A DNA stretch of 64,000 nucleotides. Source: Pirellulaceae bacterium. Lineage in GTDB: Bacteria; Planctomycetota; Planctomycetia; Pirellulales; Pirellulaceae. The stretch covers positions 62,001 through 126,000 of the forward strand of contig JANQLU010000098.1 of assembly GCA_028280445.1 (NCBI GenBank), written 5' to 3'. The notes beneath the pieces were generated by a model. That model saw only the letters and a list, made by a program, of their open reading frames with translations, was not told the origin of the DNA and ran no database searches. A program made the position numbers and the translations under genes. The first letter of the stretch is position 1. The number at the start of each line of letters is the position of its first letter. This document shows, piece by piece, positions 55,609 through 64,000 of the stretch.

Positions 55609-57507
55609 ATGAGTTCCAATCCAGATGAAACAAAACTCGATTGTCCACATTTCGCAAATACAGAGAAATTGATCTTCGGAAAATTGAGCGGTAAACCCCT
55701 CGCTGATGCAATGGAGCATTTATTGCAATGTGACACCTGCAGTGCTCTGTCGGAAAATATTCCTGCCAGCGATACATTCGCACAGCAAAAGGAAGAGTTT
55801 GAATTTGCCAATGAAAGTGGAATATCGAGACTTCAGGATTTCGCCAGGAAACTCAAACTCGAAACCGACTCACAGCTTCACGAGACTCCACACGATGATG
55901 AGACAATGCCTGATCTGGAATCAATCAAGCAGGCACCTCGTTTCAGCTTGCCGTTTCAGGTTGAAAACTATGAACTCGTCGAACTGCTTGGTTCAGGTGG
56001 ATTTGGTTGGGTCTACCGTGCAATTGACCGCAAAATTCGCAGACCGGTAGCGATCAAAATCGGTTATCGAACAGGCAGCAATTCGACCAAAAGGGCTTTT
56101 GACGAAGCAGCTGCGGTGGCGAAAGTTTCGCATCCCGGGGTCGCCACGGTTCACACGGTCGGGACATTGCCGACTGGCGAGGCGTATCTGGTCATGCAGC
56201 TGGTCGAAGGCCGAACACTTTCGGTTTGGGCAAAGATCAACAGACCTAGCGTCGACGAAATCATTGAAATGGTTGCCAAAATTTGCGATGCAATTCAGGC
56301 GGCTCATGCCAAAGGCATCACTCATCGCGATTTAAAACCCGCCAACATTCTGGTGAAACAATCCGATCAACCTGTCGTCGTCGATTTCGGACTTGCTCAA
56401 GATGAAACAAATCGATTCGAGCATCATGGTGAGATTGCCGGTACCTCTTCCTACATTTCACCAGAGATCATTCAAGGAAATTCCAGCCAAATTGACGGTC
56501 GCTCTGATATCTGGAGCATTGGCGTTGTGCTTTACGAACTTCTGACGGGCAAACGCCCTTTCGATGGTGCGCTAGGACAGATGATCGACGAAATTGAAAC
56601 ACGGGAAGTCCGACCGATTCGCCAATTGAACGAAAAAGTCCCCGCCCCGCTCGCGGAAATTTGCGAAAAATGCCTCAAAAAAGATCCGGTCGAACGTTTT
56701 TCATCCGCGAAAGATCTCGCCATAGAACTTCGCTCATTGATCAAGCCTGAAGTTAAAAAAAACGACTTTCAAATACGGATGACAATCGTTGTAACAGGTT
56801 TTGTTTTGATGGTTATGTCTGTTGTCGTCATTTGGAAATTTGGCGATTTGTGGCAAACCAATCCTTCCAATGGCTCCGGCGGGCACCAAACGGCTGTTTT
56901 TAAGGAAGATGTTTGGAATGAACTCACTAACCCGACATTACATCTCGGTGCAGAAGGAACTGACACCGACAAATGGTATTTTGATGACGCTGCCAAGGAA
57001 ATTCATGTCGACAGTCAGTTTCCGATGTTCATAAAACTCGGTGAAACTGATCAAAACAATTTCAAATTGGCAGTTCAATTGCAAAAAAACAGTTGGACGG
57101 GCGATTTCGGGTTTTTCTGGGGAGTGGACCCAAAGCAACTTGGCAGTGATGATCCATTCGATGTCCAAATGATTCGGATCAGGATCAAGAACGGTCGATT
57201 TTTATTGGAGCATGAACATCTGTCGATGTCGTTGCCTGACAACCATCCGGTGGCATCTAACAAACGCGAAGTTTCAAAATCGAAACTGCTCGACAAGCAG
57301 CACGGCCCCGAAGAAGTCCTATTTCAAATCCATGTAAGGAACGGTCGTTTACATGAGGTGATATTTGGCGGCGGTGGAAAGCTCTCGGGTTTTGAGCCAA
57401 TTGAGCCGGGTAATTTTCCAGGTTCGAGGGGGATTTTTGGCGTCGTCAACGCCAGAGGAGCGACGAATTTTCGACGCGCCGAATTCATGCCCCTTGAAAG
57501 GAAATAG
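55609..57507 (+). CDS. Ser/Thr protein kinase with N-terminal ZAS-like zinc motif
   Basis: 632 residues. H37-LLQ-C41-DT-C44 fits the HxxxCxxC anti-sigma (ZAS) zinc motif, with a Cys12/His14 pair before it. The kinase domain (about 122-375) is complete: GSGGFGWVY, VAIKIG, THRDLKPANIL, VDFGLA, ISPEI. One membrane helix (MTIVVTGFVLMVMSVVVIWKF, about 390) separates it from an extracytoplasmic domain of about 220 residues (LHLGAEGTDTDKWYFDDAAKEIHV ... GFFWGVD), which resembles a lectin/LamG-like sandwich and may sense a ligand (inference). The ribosome site is AGGGAG. The neighbour sigma factor is probably its target. Confidence 0.88.
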   Translation: MSSNPDETKLDCPHFANTEKLIFGKLSGKPLADAMEHLLQCDTCSALSENIPASDTFAQQKEEFEFANESGISRLQDFARKLKLETDSQLHETPHDDETMPDLESIKQAPRFSLPFQVENYELVELLGSGGFGWVYRAIDRKIRRPVAIKIGYRTGSNSTKRAFDEAAAVAKVSHPGVATVHTVGTLPTGEAYLVMQLVEGRTLSVWAKINRPSVDEIIEMVAKICDAIQAAHAKGITHRDLKPANILVKQSDQPVVVDFGLAQDETNRFEHHGEIAGTSSYISPEIIQGNSSQIDGRSDIWSIGVVLYELLTGKRPFDGALGQMIDEIETREVRPIRQLNEKVPAPLAEICEKCLKKDPVERFSSAKDLAIELRSLIKPEVKKNDFQIRMTIVVTGFVLMVMSVVVIWKFGDLWQTNPSNGSGGHQTAVFKEDVWNELTNPTLHLGAEGTDTDKWYFDDAAKEIHVDSQFPMFIKLGETDQNNFKLAVQLQKNSWTGDFGFFWGVDPKQLGSDDPFDVQMIRIRIKNGRFLLEHEHLSMSLPDNHPVASNKREVSKSKLLDKQHGPEEVLFQIHVRNGRLHEVIFGGGGKLSGFEPIEPGNFPGSRGIFGVVNARGATNFRRAEFMPLERK

Positions 57508-57508
57508 T

Positions 57509-58723
57509 ATGCCAAAGCCTCAGAACTTCCGTACCATCCTGAAACAGATCTTGGACAACAGAGACCCAACCCGAACTCCTCAACAAATTAGAACTCTGAC
57601 CGTTGACATCGACGATCCTACCAGCGCTACGCCTGCTACCGTGAGTGTCGAAGATGGTGAGTGTGTTGGCAAAGTTCAAACTACCGGCGAAGTTTCTCAC
57701 ATCGGAACGCTACTCAGCGTTACGCTTACACTGAATGGAGGAAATGCGGTTGTTCTTTCTCCCAACCAATTAACCAACGACAGTTGGAACGTCGTCATGG
57801 ACGGAGCAAGGTGTGATGATTGTGTTGATCAGAATGGATTGAACAAACTCGTCGCAACAGCAGATTGGGACCTCAATGGACAAACTGTGACTGAAGTTGA
57901 CGAAGTTGTCTTTGACGGAGATTGTGTCACAATTCCTGAACCCACCGAATCTTCTAGTGTTTCGTCCTCCAGTGTTTCTGACAATTCAAGTTTGAAACCA
58001 ACCATTTCTCATCGCAGCGCTGAGCGGGTTAGTCCGGTGAACATCAATGATGGATGGTATGAGTACTCGAATATTTTGAGCAGCGACCCGTTTTCTCCAG
58101 GAAAACTGTTGCTCGATGAAAAAGGCAAGCCTCTCAGTCGCAAAGTAGTCGAGGTTTGCGTAACGTGCGATTGGTGCCATCACGGTGATCCACAACAACG
58201 TTTTTGCCGTCCCATTGGAACAGCCATTCCAGCGCGGCCTGGTACTCGTTTTGGTCCGTTTGAATTTGATGAATTGGGACAACGTGAATTGCAAGACGGT
58301 GACGACCACGACGAAATATCTTCAGAAAACGGATTGCCATTGGAGACCAGATTAATCAATCGGGATGGAAAAATTGTTTTCGCAAAATACCAGAAATGGT
58401 ACATCCTTGATCGAGAGCCCTATCGATTTGCTCAAGTTCCCAAAGGCGCATGCTGTCTCTGTCAACTGGGAAGTCGGCGGCAGCCTAAAGAGACACAACA
58501 CGTAATTGTTGCAACAAATCAGAATGATCCAGACAAATTCACACTGGATCCAACGCAACCAATTATCGTGAAATTCAACGATTCATTTTTTCCTTTAGGA
58601 AATTCAAACAGTGGTTCGGCATCACTCTGGATCAGGGCAGTTCCCGTTGATTCACGAGACGACGATCCAAGGCCGCCAGTGCGTCGCGCTAAAACACCCA
58701 CTGCAGCTCGCAATCCAAAATAA
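57509..58723 (+). CDS. Cys-containing protein of unknown function, kinase-operon partner
   Basis: 404 residues from ATG 57509 with AAAGGAA, beginning one base after the kinase stop, so the two are translationally coupled. No signal peptide or membrane segment is seen. Cysteines come in clusters: CDDC (about 107-110), CVTCDWCHHG (about 214-222) and CCLCQ (about 316), suggesting metal or disulfide sites. A Ser-rich linker (SSSVSSSSVSDNSS) divides N- and C-parts. The first part (VSVEDGECVGKVQTTGEVSHIGTLLSVTLTLNGG) looks beta-sandwich-like. Not recognised. Likely an effector or substrate of the kinase. Confidence 0.7.
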   Translation: MPKPQNFRTILKQILDNRDPTRTPQQIRTLTVDIDDPTSATPATVSVEDGECVGKVQTTGEVSHIGTLLSVTLTLNGGNAVVLSPNQLTNDSWNVVMDGARCDDCVDQNGLNKLVATADWDLNGQTVTEVDEVVFDGDCVTIPEPTESSSVSSSSVSDNSSLKPTISHRSAERVSPVNINDGWYEYSNILSSDPFSPGKLLLDEKGKPLSRKVVEVCVTCDWCHHGDPQQRFCRPIGTAIPARPGTRFGPFEFDELGQRELQDGDDHDEISSENGLPLETRLINRDGKIVFAKYQKWYILDREPYRFAQVPKGACCLCQLGSRRQPKETQHVIVATNQNDPDKFTLDPTQPIIVKFNDSFFPLGNSNSGSASLWIRAVPVDSRDDDPRPPVRRAKTPTAARNPK

Positions 58724-58737
58724 CACTTGATAACATT

Positions 58738-58782
58738 CCCGGCTTGCCAATCGTGTTATCGAACGGAAGCCGGGTATTTTTT
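58738..58782 (+). terminator. Rho-independent terminator of the sigma/ZAS-kinase operon
   Basis: CCCGGCTT/AAGCCGGG, 8 perfect pairs with a 21-base interior, followed by TATTTTTT, 14 bases after the stop of the Cys-containing protein. Confidence 0.8.
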
Positions 58783-58830
58783 GCAACCTTGCTCTGCAAG
58801 AAATTTGGCGAGCGGGTAATGGTGTACTCA

Positions 58831-58919
58831 AAATCGCAACCCGAAGCGTGAGCGAGGGACCAAGACAGCCTGAAAAATCTAAGACAATCCTGGCCCCTCG
58901 CTCACGCTTCGCGCTTACG
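58831..58919. repeat. CTCACGCTTCG-family inverted repeat
   Basis: The left arm (58831-58861) is the exact complement of the first 31 bases of the window; the right arm (58892-58919) is an imperfect inverted copy with CCTCGCTCACGCTTCG. Together they can form a hairpin with a 30-base loop. Confidence 0.85.
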
Positions 58920-59033
58920 ATCGCGGGAAGTCGTTGGCTCAACTGGAGTTACAATTCCTAATGCAAAATCCTATCACGCTTCTGGTTGTGAAGTCCCATC
59001 ACCAACACTTGTGGTACCGCTACCAGCGGCCAC

Positions 59034-59426
59034 CTATGAATGTGTTGGAGATACAATCGCAGTTACTTCGATTTCGACCAACAATTCGTCATCGATCAAG
59101 CGACTGACTTCGACCATCGTTGCCGCGGGTTTGATGGTTTTGAAAAACTCGCCGTGTGCCGTTCCGATGGCCTCCCAATCTCCAATGTTGGTTACGAACA
59201 TACGCGTGCGGACCACGTCACTGATCGCAGCTCCCGCGTCTTGCAGAGCTTTCTCGATTTTTTTCAAAATGAAAATTGTTTGTGCATAAGCGTCTTGTGT
59301 TCCAACAACACGCTCCCCGTCAGTCGCCGTTGTTCCTGCCACCTCGATGACATTTCCAATTCGAACAGCACGCGAATACCCGACAACATCTTCCCATTTT
59401 GCACCAGACGAAATGTTTTTTCTCAT
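59034..59426 (-). CDS. RidA family deaminase
   Basis: 130 residues, full length. The trimeric YjgF/RidA fold is indicated by [73 protein letters not shown] and [25 protein letters not shown]. The Arg that binds the carboxylate (in VVRTRMFV) is present. RidA members hydrolyse reactive enamines/imines from PLP enzymes. The PLP enzymes in this window are not adjacent. It has no clear partner. Confidence 0.92.
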   Translation of the reverse strand: MRKNISSGAKWEDVVGYSRAVRIGNVIEVAGTTATDGERVVGTQDAYAQTIFILKKIEKALQDAGAAISDVVRTRMFVTNIGDWEAIGTAHGEFFKTIKPAATMVEVSRLIDDELLVEIEVTAIVSPTHS

Positions 59427-59738
59427 GTTTTTGTGATATCAAGGTTGAGTAAATATATTGAAACAAGAATTTATTATTGAATGTTTGCGTATCCTATCAA
59501 TCGCTCGTGCAAGCTCTTACCTGCCCGTTGTGAACTGCCGTGGGTTATCCATCCAACGGCCCAATCCGCGAATGTTTCACTTTTTCTCAGCTGCACTCAC
59601 TGGTGATCCCGCCACGTAGCGTTGATTAAATCAGAAAGCTGTGAATTTGAGCTGAGCGGCGAGGCGCTAGCCGGCGCTAGCCGCCGGTGAACCCTCAGTG
59701 CGGTAGCCAATTACTGGCGGGCGCCTCGCCGCTCATAT
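59427..59738. other. Intergenic stretch largely occupied by a MITE-like element
   Basis: 312 bases; the right half is the 59616-59752 element. The left half (59427-59615) holds nothing I can name. Confidence 0.6.
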
Positions 59739-59752
59739 TTAATCAACACTAC
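59616..59752. mobile_element. MITE-like element with terminal inverted repeats, copy 6
   Basis: 137 bases. The ends are GTAGCGTTGATTAAAT (59616-59631) and ATTTAATCAACACTAC (59737-59752), inverted with one mismatch. Inside lies the GAGCGGCGAGGCGCTAGCC palindrome with a duplicated GGCGCTAGCC. The same termini can be traced, more decayed, at 1491, 4245 and 28306, so the palindromes are parts of one larger mobile unit. It has no gene and would need a transposase in trans. The right end supplies the stop codon and last residues (GSVD) of the kinase gene. Confidence 0.8.
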
Positions 59753-62672
59753 CTAGAGCCTTTTCGTATGTTTCAAAGATCTGGTCTGAAATACTTGTAA
59801 TTTGCTCCAGGAATTTTTTTCGCAGACGATCCCTTTCAGCAATGACGCTTTCAGCTTCTTTGGTTTTTCCCATTCGCGCCAATAGTTTTGCAAAACTTGT
59901 TCGCGCCTGATGGTCAAAATACTCGTAGCCGGCGATGGAGTCGTTGTTGAAGGCTTCCAGCGCCTCTCGATAGAGATTTTCAGCAGTCGATAGTTCAGCG
60001 GTCACTAATTCAGCAGGCGCTAATTTAGCAGTCAATAATTCACTGCGTGAAATGGCGATCCTTGCCATCTTCTTTTTGGCTTCTCCGATTTGCCAACCGG
60101 GTTTTCCTATGGATTTTTCCCAACCCTTAATCGCATCGGAAAATAGATCCCAGGATTTTTTGAAGTACTCTTCCCGCTTGTCGGGGTCCTCGTTCGATAG
60201 ACCGCGATGAAATAGGATTTCTCCAAGCTGCATGTCAAAACTGCCCTCCCTTGGTTGTCCTCGAAACACGACCTTGGCCCGATTTCTCAGGTCTCGCATC
60301 AGCTTTTCCGAACGTCGACTGTGTGCGACTCTTTCCAGCAACAAACGTTGGACCACAAGATTTCCCGGATGATCCTCGTTGGCGTGAAACGTGTATTTGG
60401 ACAATTCAATCGCTTCCATTAATGCCTTGAGTTTTGATTCTTCGTCAACCAACGGCAAAAAATCTGCAAACTTGGATTCCACCGACTTTGATACCATTCG
60501 TCCCGGATGAAATCCTTTGCTGTCGCGAAACGCGTTCATGCCTTGATTGAAGTAATACAATGCTCGTTCCTGGCGGAATTGGCGCGTCTTGAGATTTGCC
60601 TCTTTGTCGCTCACTCTGGCGTAAGCGTAGAGCAACGAAACGATGATATAGATTGATCCCCTGTCTTCGTTACTCAATTTATTGTTGCTGGCCTCCAGGA
60701 TGTCCTGCCAGGCTTTGATCGACGGCGCGACGGCGTGCAAGATGGCTCGGCGATCCAGGATTTCGCCATACCAATTACCGACGATCATCAAATAAAGGAC
60801 GCGGCTGGCGATTGTTTTTTCATGGTCTTTGCCATACCGCTCGGCACGTAGCGACATTGCCTGGACGCAATAGCTCTCTGCATCTTTGAAATATCCTTGA
60901 ACCCACTTCAGGAAGGCAACGTGATGGTAACTGCTGGCCAGGCCTTCGGCCAACTCTGGATGTTTTTTTCGTAGCTCCAATGCCTCAAACAGTGGGCCTT
61001 CCGCTTTGTCAATTTGTCCTGACATCGCATAGTGGTCTCCGATCGCATCGAGAATACGTGCCTGGATTTTGGGATCGTTGGCAAACGAACTCCTGACTTG
61101 GTTAATCGCGTCGGTTAAATCGGAATCTTTAAAATCGCTACCGAGTAACCCGGTCGGGCTTCCATCCAGTTTGAGCCCGGCGAACAACACGGAGATTTGG
61201 CTGGCTTTGTCGGCGCTCAAATCCGCCAAGTTTCTCGCTGATTTTTCGTTGGCATATGCCAGATCAATTTTTTGCTTGGCGTCCTCAATTTTTCCTTTTG
61301 CAACCTGTTCGCTTCGGTAGGCATTTGCCGCAAGGACCCCCACCGCAATTGCCAAGACTAACATCCCGGCAAGCACGAAATGCAGCTGCTGACGAAAGAA
61401 CCGTTGCAAACGCATCGTGACAGGTTCATTCCAAGCACTTACGGCTTGATCTGCCAAATATGCTTCGATGTCGTTGGCCAAATCTTCCACCGTTTGGAAT
61501 CGATCGTGTGGTTGCTTTTGCATTGCTTTGAGACAGATTGCTTGCAAAGCGGCTGGAATTTCCCGGTTCTTTGACCTCGGCAAATCGAATCGACCAACAC
61601 AAACATCCTCAATGACTCGTTTTAGACTGCCGGAAAACGGATGCTCTCCCGTCAGAATGACAAATAGCGTTGCGCCCAAACTGTAAACATCGGACCGCTG
61701 ATCGACCCTATCCTGGTATCCACTTGCCTGCTCCGGACTCATGAATACGGGTGTACCGATAGCTTGACCGATCGCTGTTTTTGACGAGTTGGCGTTGTTG
61801 ACTGCAAACGCGACACTTTCTAACGCTGACTGATCGGATTCATCTGATTCCAACTCGCCAATGATCCTTGCTAATCCCCAATCGACGACGATCGTTTCCG
61901 CGTATCGTCCAATCATGATATTCGATGGTTTGATATCGCGATGAATAACACCTCGACTGTGTGCATAAGCGATGGTTTGGCAAGTGTCGACAAAATAACC
62001 TAACAGTTTACGAAACTCCAGCGAACGAAACGGACGCTTGGATTTTTCGGCTCGTTGATGAAAATTTTTGATCAACGACTCCAACGTTTCACCACGAATA
62101 AATTTCATGACGTAAAACGCTTCGCCCTGTTCATCGCGTCCGATTCCGTGAACGGGAACAATACCGGGGTGCTCCAGTCGCCCGGTGATTTCCGCTTCCA
62201 ATCGAAACCGTCTGGTACTTTCCGCGTCGTCAGAAAAACCGGGTTTGATTCGCTTGACCGCGACTCGACGTTTCAGATCTTTGTCGTTCGCGATATAAAC
62301 TTCGCCGAGACCACCGACCGCGTGCAGTTTCAGTTCGTCGAGCTTGCCATCGAGCGCAAGTCGGCCGCCGTTCCATGGCCCCGATTCTGTCGATTGGTTT
62401 TCGTCATTTTGAACGAGAGTTTCAATCAACTGCTGATCATTGAATGCCGCGTAAACAAATCCTTTCAACTCGGGAAAACGCTGACAATATTCCTGGGGAT
62501 TCAATTCCATCCCCAAAAGCCGCCGTTGTTCCCATTCCACGACCAGCAATTCGCGTATCAGCCCTTGTCGCGAATCAACACCAATATCACCGATGAAATG
62601 TTCGATTTTGGGTTGTTGCCCGTTTTCCCACGCTTGTTCGAATTCATCGCAGATTTGATCGATGTCGCTCAT
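59739..62672 (-). CDS. Large Ser/Thr protein kinase with C-terminal TPR-like region
   Basis: 977 residues from ATG 62672, with AGGAG upstream; a TTG one codon earlier is ignored. N-domain (about 1-110) without signal. Kinase domain (about 113-405): VGGLGEVYIA, VAVKRIKPG, IHRDIKPSNIM, then VDWGLA with Trp in the DFG place, a variant common in planctomycete kinases; MSPEQA is normal. A membrane helix (FVLAGMLVLAIAVGVLAANAY, about 435) leads to some 500 residues of helical repeats, TPR-like. The reading ends in a mobile element (GSVD). It is divergent from an ECF sigma gene, with 178 bp between starts, and probably forms a signalling pair. Confidence 0.87.
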   Translation of the reverse strand: MSDIDQICDEFEQAWENGQQPKIEHFIGDIGVDSRQGLIRELLVVEWEQRRLLGMELNPQEYCQRFPELKGFVYAAFNDQQLIETLVQNDENQSTESGPWNGGRLALDGKLDELKLHAVGGLGEVYIANDKDLKRRVAVKRIKPGFSDDAESTRRFRLEAEITGRLEHPGIVPVHGIGRDEQGEAFYVMKFIRGETLESLIKNFHQRAEKSKRPFRSLEFRKLLGYFVDTCQTIAYAHSRGVIHRDIKPSNIMIGRYAETIVVDWGLARIIGELESDESDQSALESVAFAVNNANSSKTAIGQAIGTPVFMSPEQASGYQDRVDQRSDVYSLGATLFVILTGEHPFSGSLKRVIEDVCVGRFDLPRSKNREIPAALQAICLKAMQKQPHDRFQTVEDLANDIEAYLADQAVSAWNEPVTMRLQRFFRQQLHFVLAGMLVLAIAVGVLAANAYRSEQVAKGKIEDAKQKIDLAYANEKSARNLADLSADKASQISVLFAGLKLDGSPTGLLGSDFKDSDLTDAINQVRSSFANDPKIQARILDAIGDHYAMSGQIDKAEGPLFEALELRKKHPELAEGLASSYHHVAFLKWVQGYFKDAESYCVQAMSLRAERYGKDHEKTIASRVLYLMIVGNWYGEILDRRAILHAVAPSIKAWQDILEASNNKLSNEDRGSIYIIVSLLYAYARVSDKEANLKTRQFRQERALYYFNQGMNAFRDSKGFHPGRMVSKSVESKFADFLPLVDEESKLKALMEAIELSKYTFHANEDHPGNLVVQRLLLERVAHSRRSEKLMRDLRNRAKVVFRGQPREGSFDMQLGEILFHRGLSNEDPDKREEYFKKSWDLFSDAIKGWEKSIGKPGWQIGEAKKKMARIAISRSELLTAKLAPAELVTAELSTAENLYREALEAFNNDSIAGYEYFDHQARTSFAKLLARMGKTKEAESVIAERDRLRKKFLEQITSISDQIFETYEKALGSVD

Positions 62673-62850
62673 CAAACGCTCCTGTTTTTCGGAATCGGCA
62701 ACGACGGAGTCAATTTTTGGCGCATTTTATCTGCGGCGAAAACGCGCTGCAACAATGTTAGAATGGCTGTTCGTTATCCTGACTCGCTGCGCCCCAATAT
62801 CAGGCAACAGATGCCACACATTTTGTGAAGAATGGACTGGAAAGAAAATC

Positions 62851-63468
62851 GTGAATGAGACTTCGGTTACACAATGGCTGGACGGATTGCAACGTGGAGA
62901 AGAGTCCGCAGCAAATCGTCTCTGGCAGGAATACTTTACGCGAATTACGGCACTGGCCAGAAAAAAGCTGGCGGCCAGTCCTCGGCGAGCAACCGACGAA
63001 GAGGATGTGGCGATCAGTGCGTTCAACAGTTTTTGCCAGAATGCGGCTCAGGGAAAATTTCCGGAATTGAAAGACGAGGATGGTCTGTGGAGGTTGCTGT
63101 TTACGATCGTCGAACGAAAGTCAATTCGTCAAATGCAGCATGAACGGCGGCTGAAACGCGGTGGCGGTCAAGTGCGCGGAGAGTCTGTTTTTGGCGGAGC
63201 AGGAACAACACCTTTTGGTATCGAACAGTTTCGTGAATCGCCAGAACCAACCGCCGAGTCTGTCGTCGTTCTGGCGGAAAGTGTCGATCAGCTGTTGAAT
63301 AGTCTGACGGAAGACAATCTTCGAAAAATTGCAGTAGCAAAAATGGAAGGATATACCAACGAAGAAATCGCCGCCCAATTAAATTGCTCGGATCGTTCGG
63401 TCAAACGAAAACTGAAAGTCATCCGGACGCTGTGGGCAGAGCATGCAGCAAATACGAATGATCAATAA
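62851..63468 (+). CDS. ECF sigma factor (planctomycete-expanded group)
   Basis: 205 residues from GTG 62851. The open frame runs further upstream across the divergent promoter region, but the family start (VTQWLDGLQRGEESAANRLWQEYFTRITALAR) fits the GTG. Region 2: DEEDVAISAFNSFCQNAAQGKFPELKDEDGLWRLLFTIVERKSIRQM; region 4: LTEDNLRKIAVAKMEGYTNEEIAAQLNCSDRSVKRKLKVIR. Belongs to the group in which each sigma gene neighbours a kinase gene. It ends in a clear terminator. Confidence 0.9.
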   Translation: MNETSVTQWLDGLQRGEESAANRLWQEYFTRITALARKKLAASPRRATDEEDVAISAFNSFCQNAAQGKFPELKDEDGLWRLLFTIVERKSIRQMQHERRLKRGGGQVRGESVFGGAGTTPFGIEQFRESPEPTAESVVVLAESVDQLLNSLTEDNLRKIAVAKMEGYTNEEIAAQLNCSDRSVKRKLKVIRTLWAEHAANTNDQ

Positions 63469-63505
63469 AAAAGTCCGATGATCAAATCACCGGACTTTTG
63501 TTTTT
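63469..63505 (+). terminator. Rho-independent terminator of the ECF sigma gene
   Basis: AAAAGTCCG/CGGACTTTT with a 13-base loop and GTTTTT. An A-run on its left side gives TTTTTT on the minus strand, so it may also stop the convergent glycine-rich gene. Confidence 0.85.
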
Positions 63506-63521
63506 GGCGAATCAAAAATCA

Positions 63522-64000
63522 TTAATCATGAACCCAGGTTTTTCCGTAGTTCAAATCGAGATCTCCTGCGAAATCGGTGGCGGCTCTAATTGCTCGCAGT
63601 ATCGTACTCGCCGAATCTTTGGGTGCGAGTTTGACGCCAACACCGATATCAAGTGTCCAGCCGAACCCGATCACTTCAAAATCTTCATTGATCACCGTAA
63701 ATCCGCTGCCACCAATTCCGAATGAGGCTCCGACTGCCAACGCCGTGCTGTTTCCTGCAAATACGCTGATGTCGCCGAAAGTTTCCTGATAAACACGAGT
63801 GCCACCAATCGAAGCTGAAAAATCAATTCCGGCATCCATCGCCGTAAACGTTGAGCGTCGCATCGTTTTGTTAGCACCATTATAGGAACAAACAATTCCA
63901 CTGATTAATCCCAACCCTCCAACAGCTGATGCCGAGCCACCGTATCCGATGGAAACCGTGAGTGATTCGGTGGGTAGGCCTAGATCGTTTCTGATTTGTT
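63522..64000 (-). CDS. Partial glycine-rich protein (C-terminus only)
   Basis: The frame is open to the right edge, so only the last 158 residues are seen. It begins QIRNDLGLPTESLTVSIGY, then GGSASAVGGLGLISG, and continues with alternating Gly/Ser/Val/Ile strands (DFSASIGGTRVYQETFGDISVFAGNS, GASFGIGGSGF), ending in YGKTWVHD. The pattern suggests antiparallel beta structure such as an outer-membrane or RHS-tip-like domain; no family is certain. The apparent TTG start at 63914 is internal to the frame and should not be used. A terminator follows. Confidence 0.55.
   Translation of the reverse strand, partial: QIRNDLGLPTESLTVSIGYGGSASAVGGLGLISGIVCSYNGANKTMRRSTFTAMDAGIDFSASIGGTRVYQETFGDISVFAGNSTALAVGASFGIGGSGFTVINEDFEVIGFGWTLDIGVGVKLAPKDSASTILRAIRAATDFAGDLDLNYGKTWVHD

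Noticed and set aside
62662-62850. N-terminal extension of the ECF sigma frame to 62662
   Set aside because: It overlaps the start of the divergent kinase gene, has no family similarity, and the GTG at 62851 gives the expected sigma factor start.
63522-63914. 130-residue gene starting with TTG at 63914
   Set aside because: The same frame stays open to the window edge with protein-like sequence, so this is the C-terminal part of a longer gene.

Overview
The window is bacterial and looks like a planctomycete, most likely of the Pirellulaceae type. The case rests on several things seen together: three sigma factor/Ser-Thr kinase pairs within about 16 kb, kinases fused to other domains, a DUF5117-type metalloprotease, interspersed palindromes of the kind that litter Rhodopirellula-like genomes, many TTG/GTG starts, and moderate GC. 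No rRNA, tRNA, CRISPR array or complete transposon was found.

Layout. 0-14 kb holds mostly minus-strand genes: a DUF418 membrane protein, a zinc metalloprotease, a Cys/Met-type PLP enzyme, a sulfite-oxidase-fold/pentapeptide-repeat fusion, two exported proteins, an ABC-F ATPase and a DUF4912 protein. A small secreted Tyr/Gly-rich protein lies on the plus strand at 10.4 kb. 14.6-23.2 kb is a complete F1Fo ATP synthase operon (AtpZ/I-like, a second membrane protein, then a, c, b, delta, alpha, gamma, beta, epsilon), with a DUF4870 membrane gene between alpha and gamma and a long charged N-terminal extension on subunit a. 23.2-24.5 kb is gene-poor and may hold two very small proteins before a strong terminator. 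24.5-36.3 kb carries housekeeping and metabolic genes: a carbohydrate esterase, a YfhO-like membrane protein, serine acetyltransferase, a metal permease with a C-terminal HMA domain, a queuosine-tRNA mannosyltransferase-like enzyme, hisA next to an EF-G paralogue, and DinB and MOSC proteins.

36.5-46.4 kb is accessory. A REP-associated tyrosine transposase (RAYT) sits between two perfect inverted-repeat pairs. Next to it is a polymorphic toxin locus: a SUKH-type immunity gene, a 2304-residue exported RHS/YD-repeat protein ending in a WHH nuclease-like module plus a further unassigned domain, and a membrane-anchored partner.

46.6-63.5 kb is a signalling region with three modules. The first is sigma factor, TPR-CHAT caspase-like protease, and kinase with a degenerate glycine loop. 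The second is sigma factor, kinase with an N-terminal zinc-finger (ZAS-like) motif, and a Cys-rich protein of unknown function. The third is a divergent ECF sigma/large kinase-TPR pair. An aminotransferase and a RidA protein lie between them. The window ends inside a glycine-rich protein read on the minus strand.

At least three interspersed palindrome families are present besides the RAYT repeats. In several places a repeat supplies the stop codon and last residues of a neighbouring gene. All function names are from reading the sequence; no database search was run.
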